A model generated the notes under the pieces. The model saw nothing but the letters and a program-made list of their open reading frames with translations. It was not told the DNA's origin and searched no databases. Shown one piece after another: positions 1-5,477 of a stretch of DNA of 5,862 nucleotides (position 1 is the first letter of the stretch; every line of letters begins with the position of its first letter). Where the stretch lies: assembly GCA_017551845.1 (NCBI GenBank), contig JAFZKR010000058.1:1-5862 (forward strand). Direction: 5' to 3'. This DNA is from Bacteroidaceae bacterium. Lineage in GTDB: Bacteria > Bacteroidota > Bacteroidia > Bacteroidales > Bacteroidaceae. A program made the position numbers and the translations under genes.

Positions 1-337
1 CTACAAAGGAATCGACTACCGCATCCGCGAGCACCTCATAACCCGCGAGATAAGCATCGGCGATTACGTACTCACCGGAGGTGAACTCGCCGCCGCCGTC
101 ATGACCGACAGCATCGTCCGCCTCATTCCCGGAGTCCTCTCTGATGAGCAGTCCGCCCTCTCGGACTCCTTCCAGGACAACCTCCTCGCCCCGCCAGTCT
201 ATACCCGTCCCGCCGAATACAAAGGGTGGAAAGTCCCCGATGTCCTCCTGTCCGGCAACCAAGCCCTCATAGACGACTGGCAATTCCAGCAATCCTTGGA
301 AAGAACAAAAGAATTAAGGCCAGATCTCCTAAAGTAG
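1..337 (+). CDS. trmD: tRNA (guanine-N1-)-methyltransferase TrmD, C-terminal part (5' end outside window)
   Basis: TrmD methylates N1 of guanosine 37 in tRNAs that read codons starting with C or G, using S-adenosylmethionine, and so prevents +1 frameshifting. It acts as a cytosolic homodimer. The open frame runs from base 2 and gives the last 111 residues. The visible part begins in the family block YKGID..R and continues with [14 protein letters not shown], the stretch that forms the trefoil-knot AdoMet site and carries the conserved Asp (IGD). The RLIPGVL motif and the C-terminal tRNA-binding domain ([22 protein letters not shown]) follow. The end at a TAG stop fits normal family length. 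The ATG at base 101 is internal, not the start. The gene converges with pyrD, with 260 bp between them. Family assignment is very secure; only the 5' part is missing. Confidence 0.96.
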   Translation, partial: YKGIDYRIREHLITREISIGDYVLTGGELAAAVMTDSIVRLIPGVLSDEQSALSDSFQDNLLAPPVYTRPAEYKGWKVPDVLLSGNQALIDDWQFQQSLERTKELRPDLLK

Positions 338-363
338 AGCAGGAACCTTTCTCATTTGCATTA

Positions 364-558
364 GCAGAACTATCAGTTTTGGGAGCATCAGTGCAGTGGC
401 GTTAAGCGGAGGCCTTTTGGAGGATCCCGTTAAGAACGGCGCTTCGTTCAACGACCGTTAAGCCCCGTAGGGGATTAAAAGGGAGGCGTTCGACGTTTAG
501 GGTCCGGAAATGGCCGGAGTAGCCACGGAACGTTGTCTCCCAAAACTGATAGTTCTGC
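364..558. repeat. 195-bp intergenic element with perfect 22-bp terminal inverted repeats and nested stems
   Basis: The left arm (364-385) starts GCAGAACTATCAG and is the exact reverse complement of the right arm (537-558). The 151-bp interior can fold further. After symmetrical 10-nt gaps, GTGGC 396-400 pairs with GCCAC 522-526. Next, CCTTTT 413-418 pairs with AAAAGG 477-482. Local hairpins lie at 434-449 (GAACG/CGTTC), 463-473 (CCCC/GGGG) and 503-518 (TCCGG/CCGGA). No convincing reading frame is present. I see no clear target-site duplication beside the arms. It sits between two convergent genes, so the arms could also act as a two-way transcription stop. It may be a dispersed intergenic repeat (MITE-like) or a structured RNA. 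The repeat itself is certain; its nature is inferred. Confidence 0.85.
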
Positions 559-597
559 GAGATTTCAGATACTGATACCTCAAAAAGTTCTCCCAGA

Positions 598-1509
598 TTA
601 AATCTCTAAAGCCCCTATTATATCATGTACAGAATTGAAACCGTAGCGCTGCAGGTAATCGGCAATGCCGTCAATGACTTTCTCGGAGACTGAAGGATCT
701 ATAAAGTTTGCAGTTCCGATTTGAATGGCGGATGCGCCGGCAAGAAGGAATTCAATAGCATCGGTTGCAGAGCAGATGCCGCCCAGTCCAATGACAGGAA
801 TTTTTACTGCTTTTGCGGTTTGCCAGACCATACGCAGAGCAACCGGTTTCACGGCCGGTCCACTCATGCCGCCGGTAATGGTGGAGAGTATGGGTTTGCG
901 CTTCTCAGCATCAATGGCCATACCCAGCATGGTGTTTATGAGTGATACGCTGTCAGCACCAGCGCCTTCTACTGAACGGGCTATCTCGGTGATATCAGTG
1001 ACGTTTGGTGAAAGCTTAACTATCAGCGTCTTATCATATGCCTTACGGACGGCGGAAACTACTTGTGCGGCGCTATCAGGATTAACACCGAACGCCATAC
1101 CGCCCTGCTTTACATTGGGGCAGGAAATATTAAGCTCTATAGCCGGTATATCATCAAGAGTATTGATTATGCCGGCAGTCTGAACATAGTCATCAACGCA
1201 TGATCCGGATACGTTCACAATTATAGAAGTGTTGATTTTTCTTACCTCAGGATAAATGTGGTCAACAAAATAATCAACGCCTTTGTTCTGCAGCCCCACA
1301 GCATTGAGCATACCCGATGGAGTCTCAGCCATGCGCGGATAAGGATTACCCTGCCTGGGATTGAGCGTAGTACCTGTTACTATAATGGCGCCCAGACGGC
1401 TGATGTCCATAAAGTCTGAGTATTCCGTTCCGTACCCAAAAGTCCCCGATGCCGTCATCACCGGGTTCTTGAGCTCAAGTGAGCCTATATTAGTATTCAG
1501 TTGAACCAT
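598..1509 (-). CDS. pyrD: Dihydroorotate dehydrogenase B (NAD+), catalytic subunit PyrD
   Basis: This 303-residue FMN-binding TIM barrel oxidises dihydroorotate to orotate, the fourth step of de novo pyrimidine synthesis. In class 1B enzymes electrons pass to NAD+ through the PyrK partner. Visible motifs in order are [13 protein letters not shown] (15-27), [20 protein letters not shown] (54-73), NISCPNV with the catalytic-base Cys130, KLSPNVTD (165-172), [10 protein letters not shown] (191-200), [10 protein letters not shown] (213-222), GLGGI (241-245) and GTANF (265-269). The Cys base (rather than Ser) and the adjacent pyrK identify class 1B. The ATG at 1509 lies inside the end of pyrK (13-bp overlap), suggesting coupled translation. 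One oddity: residue 45, in IIVTGTTL, is Thr (codon ACA) where relatives usually have Lys. Length is normal and no frame damage is seen. Confidence 0.97.
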   Translation of the reverse strand: MVQLNTNIGSLELKNPVMTASGTFGYGTEYSDFMDISRLGAIIVTGTTLNPRQGNPYPRMAETPSGMLNAVGLQNKGVDYFVDHIYPEVRKINTSIIVNVSGSCVDDYVQTAGIINTLDDIPAIELNISCPNVKQGGMAFGVNPDSAAQVVSAVRKAYDKTLIVKLSPNVTDITEIARSVEGAGADSVSLINTMLGMAIDAEKRKPILSTITGGMSGPAVKPVALRMVWQTAKAVKIPVIGLGGICSATDAIEFLLAGASAIQIGTANFIDPSVSEKVIDGIADYLQRYGFNSVHDIIGALEI

Positions 1510-2276
1510 TTCAGCCTCTCAATTGAAAAAACAGGACCTTCCTTACATACACACACATTACCCTCATCGACAGTATCCTCAACACAGCACAGACATGCAC
1601 CTATACCGCACGCCATACGGTGCTCAAGCGACACCTCACAGGCTGTTTCATGCTCATGTGCCCATCTCCCCACAGCCTTTAGCATAGGTGTGGGACCGCA
1701 GGCATATATCCTGTCAAACTGCTCGCTGTCCAGAAGCAGGCTGTGGCCGGTCACAAAACCCTTCTCTCCGGCCGAGCCGTCCTCAGTCGTCATGAAAAGA
1801 TCGCCATATATCATAAACTCCTCCTTGCGCAGGATGAGTGATTCAGTGCGTCCTCCCAGCAAGAAAGTAGGCTTAATTCCATGTCCCGCAAACTCCTGAC
1901 CAAGGAACAGCAGCGGCGCCACACCCACACCTCCGCCTATAAGCAGAGGCCTTGAAACATGTGTACTCCTATAGCCGAAACCGTTGCCGAGAGGCAGCAG
2001 CACGTTAATCGTATCACCTGGAACAAGTGAGGCAAGCGATGCCGTCCCGTCACCAACTATCTGAATCAGGAACCCCACCTCATTCCTCTCTCTGTCTATG
2101 TAATGAATGGATATCGGTCTGCGCAGCAACACCTTGGCGCTTGGCACCTGCAGTTCCGCAAACTGTCCCGCCACCATATCCGGAAGCGTCCCCGGACACT
2201 GCAAGGTCAGGAGCGTCACATTAGGCCCCACCATACGGTTATCCGCCACCACCAAATCCAACTGGTATTTTTTCAT
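1497..2276 (-). CDS. pyrK: Dihydroorotate dehydrogenase B, electron-transfer subunit PyrK
   Basis: This 259-residue iron-sulfur flavoprotein passes electrons from the FMN of PyrD to NAD+ in the PyrD2-PyrK2 complex. Visible parts are an N-terminal ferredoxin-reductase barrel with the FAD-binding LRRPISI (51-57) and GDGT (75-78), then an NAD-binding domain with [12 protein letters not shown] (112-123), GGRTE (141-145) and YACGPTPML (191-199). The C-terminal [2Fe-2S] site has Cys223, Cys228, Cys231 and Cys244 (MACGIGAC..C, then VCKEGPVF). All four cluster ligands are present, so the subunit looks intact. The ATG at 2276 gives the usual family start. No strong Shine-Dalgarno precedes it, as is normal in Bacteroidetes. 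It is first in a two-gene unit with pyrD. A terminator just upstream separates it from the LRR gene, so it needs its own promoter. Confidence 0.97.
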   Translation of the reverse strand: MKKYQLDLVVADNRMVGPNVTLLTLQCPGTLPDMVAGQFAELQVPSAKVLLRRPISIHYIDRERNEVGFLIQIVGDGTASLASLVPGDTINVLLPLGNGFGYRSTHVSRPLLIGGGVGVAPLLFLGQEFAGHGIKPTFLLGGRTESLILRKEEFMIYGDLFMTTEDGSAGEKGFVTGHSLLLDSEQFDRIYACGPTPMLKAVGRWAHEHETACEVSLEHRMACGIGACLCCVEDTVDEGNVCVCKEGPVFSIERLKWFN

Positions 2277-2297
2277 CCGCTTCTTAATTTATCACTG

Positions 2298-2305
2298 CAA
2301 AAATA
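2298..2305 (-). promoter_or_regulatory. Candidate -7 box for pyrK-pyrD
   Basis: On the minus strand this reads TATTTTTG, matching the Bacteroidetes -7 consensus TAnnTTTG, 21 bp before the pyrK ATG. A TTTG -33 element at the proper distance is not visible; that position falls in the terminator hairpin. The upstream terminator implies a promoter must lie about here, which is the main support. Confidence 0.45.
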
Positions 2306-2307
2306 AT

Positions 2308-2335
2308 AAAAAAAGCCACCCTTACGCAGAGTGGC
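2308..2335 (-). terminator. Rho-independent terminator of the LRR lipoprotein gene
   Basis: Read on the minus strand, an 8-bp stem begins GCCACTCT and closes with AGGGTGGC around a GCGTA loop, with one G-U pair. A run of seven T follows directly (A run at 2308-2314). It starts 37 bp past the stop of the LRR gene and lies between it and pyrK, so it should end the LRR transcript. Confidence 0.85.
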
Positions 2336-2372
2336 CATGAACCTTAGCAATATTAAGCAAAACTCCTCTCAA

Positions 2373-3299
2373 TCAGAATTCCACCATATTCTTGAATTCG
2401 CCCCATTCCAGACGCCTCTTGTAATTAAACAGCTGGCCTTTCGGAACATACACCTTACATGTCTCCTTGGTGGCAGCCTCGAACACAGTAGGACAGTTGT
2501 GAGGCGGGAAAATACCGCGTGAGTTGATTGTAGCCAGTTTCGTACACCCGAAGAATGACTCCACGCCTATGATTCTCACGTTACCCCCCAGCGTCACCTC
2601 CTCAAGAGCGGCGCAGTTCTTGAAAGCATAGTCACTTATGGCGGTCACAAAGTTACCCACAGTCAGTTTCTTCAGGTAAGCGCAGTCCTGGAAAGCCTCC
2701 GGGCAGATGAATGAAACCTCCTCATTGATAATGTACTCCACAATCTTCCTCTTGGCCGGATACTTGATAAGCATCTTGTTGTCCTTGCTGAACAGGATAC
2801 CGTCCACATCCTTGTAAGTGGGATTGTTCGGGTTTACAGTGATCTCTGTCAGCGATGAGCAGCCGCTGAAAGCGTTGTTCAGGATACGGTTGATGCTGTA
2901 AGGGATATTGATTGATGTCACATTGGTGCAACCCTTGAAAGCGTCGTCATCAATCTCCACAACCCTGAAGGTGAATTCGTCATGGGCACCCGATACCACG
3001 AACGAGGGGATATCAATAGCACCCTTATATGCACTGTAGCCTTCATCTGAACTCTTCCTTCCGCCTGAACGGTCCCATGTGAGCGCCACATTGCCGAAGT
3101 TGTCAAGAATCCTGTAATATAAAGTGGTGCCGTTCTCATACTTCGCAGTGATGATGTCATTGTTGATTGATGCATCAAGCTGCTTGACAAGAATAGTCTG
3201 CCACACCTCATTTTGGATGTTTTCTGTAGCGTTTTTACTACTCCTGCAGCCACTCAAAACTATGAGTGCCAAGGCAATGATTGAAAAATATTTTTTCAT
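2373..3299 (-). CDS. BspA-like leucine-rich-repeat lipoprotein
   Basis: This 308-residue secreted protein has a lipoprotein signal peptide: MKKYF, a hydrophobic stretch (7-16), then lipobox LSGC with lipidated Cys18. Residues about 40-115 form a beta-rich lead-in (YYRILD..., IDIPSFV..). From about 115 come LRR_5 (BspA/TpLRR) repeats with the phrases DDAFKGCTNVTSINIP, NNAFSGCSSLTEITV, PEAFQDCAYLKKLTV, DYAFKNCAALEEVTL and ESFFGCTKLATI. The C-terminal cap is YVPKGQLFNYK (284-294). A YKDVDGILFSKDNKMLIKYP segment (162-181), common in this family, lies between repeats. Residues after Cys18 (RSSKN) lack the acidic surface-export signal described in Bacteroides, so a periplasm-facing location is possible (inference). 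Members are linked to adhesion or protein binding; the ligand here is unknown. It has its own promoter and terminator and follows the XRE regulator gene. Confidence 0.93.
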   Translation of the reverse strand: MKKYFSIIALALIVLSGCRSSKNATENIQNEVWQTILVKQLDASINNDIITAKYENGTTLYYRILDNFGNVALTWDRSGGRKSSDEGYSAYKGAIDIPSFVVSGAHDEFTFRVVEIDDDAFKGCTNVTSINIPYSINRILNNAFSGCSSLTEITVNPNNPTYKDVDGILFSKDNKMLIKYPAKRKIVEYIINEEVSFICPEAFQDCAYLKKLTVGNFVTAISDYAFKNCAALEEVTLGGNVRIIGVESFFGCTKLATINSRGIFPPHNCPTVFEAATKETCKVYVPKGQLFNYKRRLEWGEFKNMVEF

Positions 3300-3328
3300 A
3301 AGTAAGATTTGTTTATCGTTTCTGGTAG

Positions 3329-3360
3329 CAAACTTAATCTCTATTCTTTAAAAAAACAAA
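3329..3360 (-). promoter_or_regulatory. Bacteroidetes-type promoter of the LRR lipoprotein gene
   Basis: On the minus strand a TTTG (-33, 3357-3360) is followed after 20 nt by TAAGTTTG (-7, 3329-3336), an exact match to TTTG-N19-21-TAnnTTTG. Transcription would start near 3322, giving a leader of about 23 nt before the ATG at 3299. It lies fully within the gap behind the XRE regulator gene. Confidence 0.75.
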
Positions 3361-3369
3361 AAAACAGTA

Positions 3370-3855
3370 TTATTTTTTTAATAAGTTGGAAGAAAATTTC
3401 TGATAGGTACCGTCCTCATAGAAAACCACTATCTCTTTCACCCTCATCTGCGGTTCCTGTGGAGCCGATGCATTGACGCTCTCAACTGATTTGTTTTCAG
3501 CTCTTTTCCTCGTTCTTGAAGGCTTTTCAACCGCTTCGTGGACAGGAAATTCGTCCGATGTCCCGCCTTCCGGCCGGAATATGGGATTCTCAGCCGCTCT
3601 GAAGAGGGGATAATCGTCAGTTATTCCTACAGTCTGTTCACCCTTCAAGGGTTTCCCTTCACCCGTCAGCAGCCAGTCCAGATCCACATCAGGAAGTGCT
3701 GCATGTATGCTCCTGACCACATTCAGGCTAGGTTCATTCCTCCCGTTCATTATATGCTGCAGTGTGGAACGCTGCATCCCTACAGCTTGTGCAAACTGCG
3801 TAGGTGACATATTGTACATCTCCATCAATACATTAATCCTCTCTTTCATATTCAT
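3370..3855 (-). CDS. XRE (Cro/CI)-family helix-turn-helix transcriptional regulator
   Basis: This is a 161-residue DNA-binding protein. Residues about 4-60 form an HTH_3 domain: MKERINVLMEMYNMS, then TQFAQAVGMQRSTLQHIMNG with the recognition helix near 28-36, then the EPSLNVVRSI helix. The DWLLTGEGKPL tail (60-70) is typical of small Bacteroidetes XRE regulators. Residues about 72-138 look disordered, with a basic patch SRTRKR (113-118). The C-terminus VKEIVVFYEDGTYQKF (139-154) is a short beta-like module that I recall from relatives. No S24 peptidase domain is present. An in-frame ATG at 3879 would lie only a few bases past the expected transcription start, so ATG 3855 or 3849 is favoured. 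The target is unknown; self-control and control of the adjacent LRR gene are the obvious guesses. It has no visible terminator before the LRR promoter. Confidence 0.85.
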   Translation of the reverse strand: MNMKERINVLMEMYNMSPTQFAQAVGMQRSTLQHIMNGRNEPSLNVVRSIHAALPDVDLDWLLTGEGKPLKGEQTVGITDDYPLFRAAENPIFRPEGGTSDEFPVHEAVEKPSRTRKRAENKSVESVNASAPQEPQMRVKEIVVFYEDGTYQKFSSNLLKK

Positions 3856-3887
3856 ACCGCAAAAAATGGATAAAATCAAATGTGTTA

Positions 3888-3918
3888 CAAATGTAATAAA
3901 TACTTTTGTGCAAACAAA
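3888..3918 (-). promoter_or_regulatory. Promoter of the XRE regulator (proximal)
   Basis: On the minus strand TTTG (3915-3918), 19 nt, then TACATTTG (3888-3895) match the Bacteroidetes consensus exactly. The start of transcription would be near 3881, leaving about 26 nt before ATG 3855. The -7 box is embedded in TTACA-AA-TGTAA (3885-3896), an imperfect palindrome that could be an operator. Confidence 0.7.
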
Positions 3919-3924
3919 CTAATC

Positions 3925-3956
3925 CAAATGTATCGCACTTTTGTAAAAAGTACAAT
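3925..3956 (-). promoter_or_regulatory. Second candidate promoter of the XRE regulator (distal)
   Basis: A second TACATTTG (-7, 3925-3932) lies 37 bp upstream of the first. Twenty nt further is ATTG (3953-3956), a 3-of-4 match to the -33 TTTG. That -33 sits in the centre of the palindrome TACAATTGTA. Confidence 0.4.
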
Positions 3957-3960
3957 TGTA
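3941..3960. promoter_or_regulatory. Operator-like TTGTA/TACAA half-site cluster
   Basis: Three half-sites sit together: TTGTA (3941-3945), TACAA (3951-3955) and TTGTA (3956-3960). The last two form the perfect palindrome TACAATTGTA. A further TACAA (3886-3890) overlaps the proximal -7 box. Dimeric HTH regulators bind such sites; binding by the adjacent regulator is an inference. Confidence 0.45.
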
Positions 3961-3962
3961 AA
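3946..3962. repeat. 17-nt direct repeat, copy 1 (palindromic core)
   Basis: The sequence AAAAGTACAATTGTAAA occurs here and again, in the same orientation and without mismatch, at 4335-4351. The core TACAATTGTA is a perfect palindrome. Confidence 0.8.
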
Positions 3963-4307
3963 CTTCACAATATTTTCACGAATAGAGATCCTTTCAGTTA
4001 AAGCGCCACAGGAGGCGGAATACCACTTGAAATTTGGTTTAAATAATTAAAGTAATTGTCTGAAAAACAATATATTATTCACTAACACAGCCTCTTTTCG
4101 TGTCAAAAAGCATGTTATGCATAATGCATTTCCACATCATGTTCCATCAGTTTAAATATTGTATTATAAATATGCTGAAAAATAGTGTTTTATAAAAACG
4201 AATGAATAATGTATGGTATCAGGAGTACTTTGCATAAAGCATATAATCCGCTCTGTTCCGCATAACACATTTGGATGCAAACATGGGGATTAAAAAACAC
4301 AAACAAC

Positions 4308-4321
4308 ATCATTAAATGATG
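4308..4321 (-). terminator. Weak hairpin, possible terminator of holA
   Basis: CATCAT and ATGATG form a 6-bp AT-rich stem with a 3-nt loop, followed on the minus strand by TTGTTTGTGTTTTTT. It starts 48 bp past the holA stop. The stem is weak, so this is only a candidate. Confidence 0.3.
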
Positions 4322-4334
4322 CCGTCTATGCACC

Positions 4335-4351
4335 AAAAGTACAATTGTAAA
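4335..4351. repeat. 17-nt direct repeat, copy 2
   Basis: Exact second copy of the repeat at 3946-3962, 18 bp beyond the holA stop codon. On the minus strand its edge overlaps TACTTTTG (4334-4341), a match to the -7 consensus, though no good -33 element is at the right distance. Confidence 0.8.
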
Positions 4352-4368
4352 AGTTAATAATGATTAAA

Positions 4369-5421
4369 TCAGTGGAGAATGATGTAAAGCAGCTCTTTCA
4401 GCAGCCCTTCACCCGTATTTGCCGTAGCATCCACGCCTTTGGACTTGGCATCATACTTCCTTATGGCGCTTATAATGTTCATGCACTGGGTAGCCGTGTA
4501 ATTCCTCATCCCTATCACGTAATCATTAACTCCCCACGTACTCCTCAATCCAAGCTGGTCGGCAATACCTGTATCGGTCTTGTCAGGAGAATAGAAAGCA
4601 AGCATCAGATTCGCAAAAAACGGGAATATAGCAGCCGTAACCAGCTGCATGGGGTACATCTTGGGATTACTCTCATAGTATGCGGCTATACGGTTTGCCT
4701 TGAGTACATCCTTGTTTATCAGGGCGTCCCTGAACTCGAAAATGTTGAAATCCTTGCTTATACCCACAAGTTCTTCAATGAATTCGGGAGTAATTTCGGT
4801 TTTTCCCTTGGGCATGGCAGCCACGAGCTTGTTCATCTCGGAGTTCATCCTGCTCAAATCCGCACCCACGGCCTCTGTAAGCATGGATATCCCCTTGGCC
4901 GATATGCTCAGGCCGTTCTCGCCCATGAATTCCGTCACGAATGCCGGCATAGCATCCTCACGTATCTTCTTGGATTCGAACAGCACCCCGATTCTCTCAA
5001 TATCCCCGGCCACTTTCTTACGCCCGTCCAGCTTCCCGTTCTTGTGGCAGAACACCAGTACAGTGCTCAGCTGAGGCTGACGCAGGTATGATGCCAGAAT
5101 ATCGTACGGAGAGGCCTGTCCTGAGCCCTCACCCTCCTTCTTCAGCAAGTGCTGAGCCTCCTTGACAATGATCACCTGCCTGTCGGCTCCCATCGGATAC
5201 GCTCTCGCCCGCTGTATCACCTCACTCATCGTAGTATCATTGCCGTAAAGAACCAGCTGATTGAAATCCCGGGCCTCCTCAGGCAGTGCATTCTCCCTGA
5301 TGTATTCGGACAATGAATCAATGAAGAACGGTTCATCACCCATCAGATAATAGACAGGTGCATAGTTACCCTTCTTAAGTTCGGCCAGAATCTGGCGATA
5401 TGTAGTCCCTGATGTTGCCAT
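4369..5421 (-). CDS. holA: DNA polymerase III subunit delta
   Basis: Delta is the clamp-loader subunit that opens the beta sliding clamp for the replicative polymerase in the cytosol. The protein has 350 residues, a normal family length. The N-terminal signature YYLMGDEPFFIDSLSEYI (24-41) is the remnant of the AAA+ fold (delta binds no ATP). It is followed by YGNDTTMSEVIQRARAYPMG (59-78), RQVIIVKEAQ (81-90) and VLVFCHKNGKLDGRKK (121-136). The middle domain has GADLSRMNSEMNKL (186-199). The C-terminal collar domain includes NIFEFRDALINKD (226-238) and the ending GEGLLKELLYIILH. The ATG at 5421 gives the standard start; no clear Shine-Dalgarno is present. A long frame on the opposite strand inside it (4360-5091) is a shadow. 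The gene is divergent from the HsdR_N-like gene, a pairing I recall from other Bacteroidetes. Confidence 0.94.
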   Translation of the reverse strand: MATSGTTYRQILAELKKGNYAPVYYLMGDEPFFIDSLSEYIRENALPEEARDFNQLVLYGNDTTMSEVIQRARAYPMGADRQVIIVKEAQHLLKKEGEGSGQASPYDILASYLRQPQLSTVLVFCHKNGKLDGRKKVAGDIERIGVLFESKKIREDAMPAFVTEFMGENGLSISAKGISMLTEAVGADLSRMNSEMNKLVAAMPKGKTEITPEFIEELVGISKDFNIFEFRDALINKDVLKANRIAAYYESNPKMYPMQLVTAAIFPFFANLMLAFYSPDKTDTGIADQLGLRSTWGVNDYVIGMRNYTATQCMNIISAIRKYDAKSKGVDATANTGEGLLKELLYIILH

Positions 5422-5444
5422 ATCAATTCGTTTCTTTACCTTTG
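5414..5444 (+). promoter_or_regulatory. Candidate promoter of the HsdR_N-like gene
   Basis: GTTG (5414-5417; 3 of 4 matches to TTTG), 19 nt, then TACCTTTG (5437-5444) fit the Bacteroidetes consensus. Transcription would begin near 5451, leaving about 27 nt before the ATG at 5478. The -33 part lies in the first codons of holA. Confidence 0.5.
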
Positions 5445-5467
5445 CCTCAAGGTTCAGGTGTTATATG

Positions 5468-5475
5468 CAAAGATA
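5468..5475 (-). promoter_or_regulatory. Candidate -7 box for holA
   Basis: On the minus strand this reads TATCTTTG, an exact TAnnTTTG match about 47 bp before the holA ATG. No good -33 TTTG is seen upstream; that position falls in the first codons of the divergent gene. Confidence 0.4.
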
Positions 5476-5477
5476 TA

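Larger units (their letters stand above)
3856..4368. other. AT-rich 513-bp gap between the XRE regulator and holA
   Basis: No credible coding frame is seen on either strand. The part next to the regulator (3885-3962) holds candidate promoters and palindromes. The rest is AT-rich apart from a small GC patch at 4003-4018 (CGCC/GGCG hairpin). It contains short palindromes such as TTATGCATAA (4115-4124) and TTTTATAAAA (4188-4197), and repeated GCATAA words (4119, 4232, 4260). Next to holA are a weak hairpin and the second copy of the 17-nt repeat. It could hide a small RNA or be eroded DNA; nothing in the sequence decides this. Confidence 0.6.

Noticed and set aside
401..484. CRISPR-like array from the regular GTTAAG spacing
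   Set aside because: Only a six-base word is shared; there are no 25-35 nt repeats, spacers or cas genes.
725..1183. 152-residue plus-strand frame inside pyrD
   Set aside because: Antisense to strongly conserved PyrD motifs; no independent coding signal.
1501..1899. 132-residue plus-strand frame inside pyrK
   Set aside because: Antisense to the [2Fe-2S] and NAD-binding parts of PyrK; shadow.
2918..3253. 111-residue minus-strand frame overlapping the LRR gene
   Set aside because: Same strand, shifted frame; the LRR lipoprotein frame has a signal peptide and repeats, this one has neither.
3856..3879. Longer start (ATG 3879) for the XRE regulator
   Set aside because: The exact promoter match at 3888-3918 predicts transcription starting near 3881, leaving essentially no leader; the added residues (MILSIFCG) are not typical of the family.
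3337..3989. Shared 10-mer ATCTCTATTC (plus strand 3337-3346, minus strand 3980-3989)
   Set aside because: Short, AT-rich and not placed at comparable promoter positions; likely chance.
4115..4197. AT-rich palindromes TTATGCATAA and TTTTATAAAA
   Set aside because: Short palindromes are expected by chance in such AT-rich DNA, and nothing around them suggests a site.
4360..5091. 243-residue frame on the plus strand
   Set aside because: It lies opposite holA, whose protein matches the family along its whole length. The plus-strand translation is rich in His, Gly and Leu and resembles nothing known; it is a shadow.
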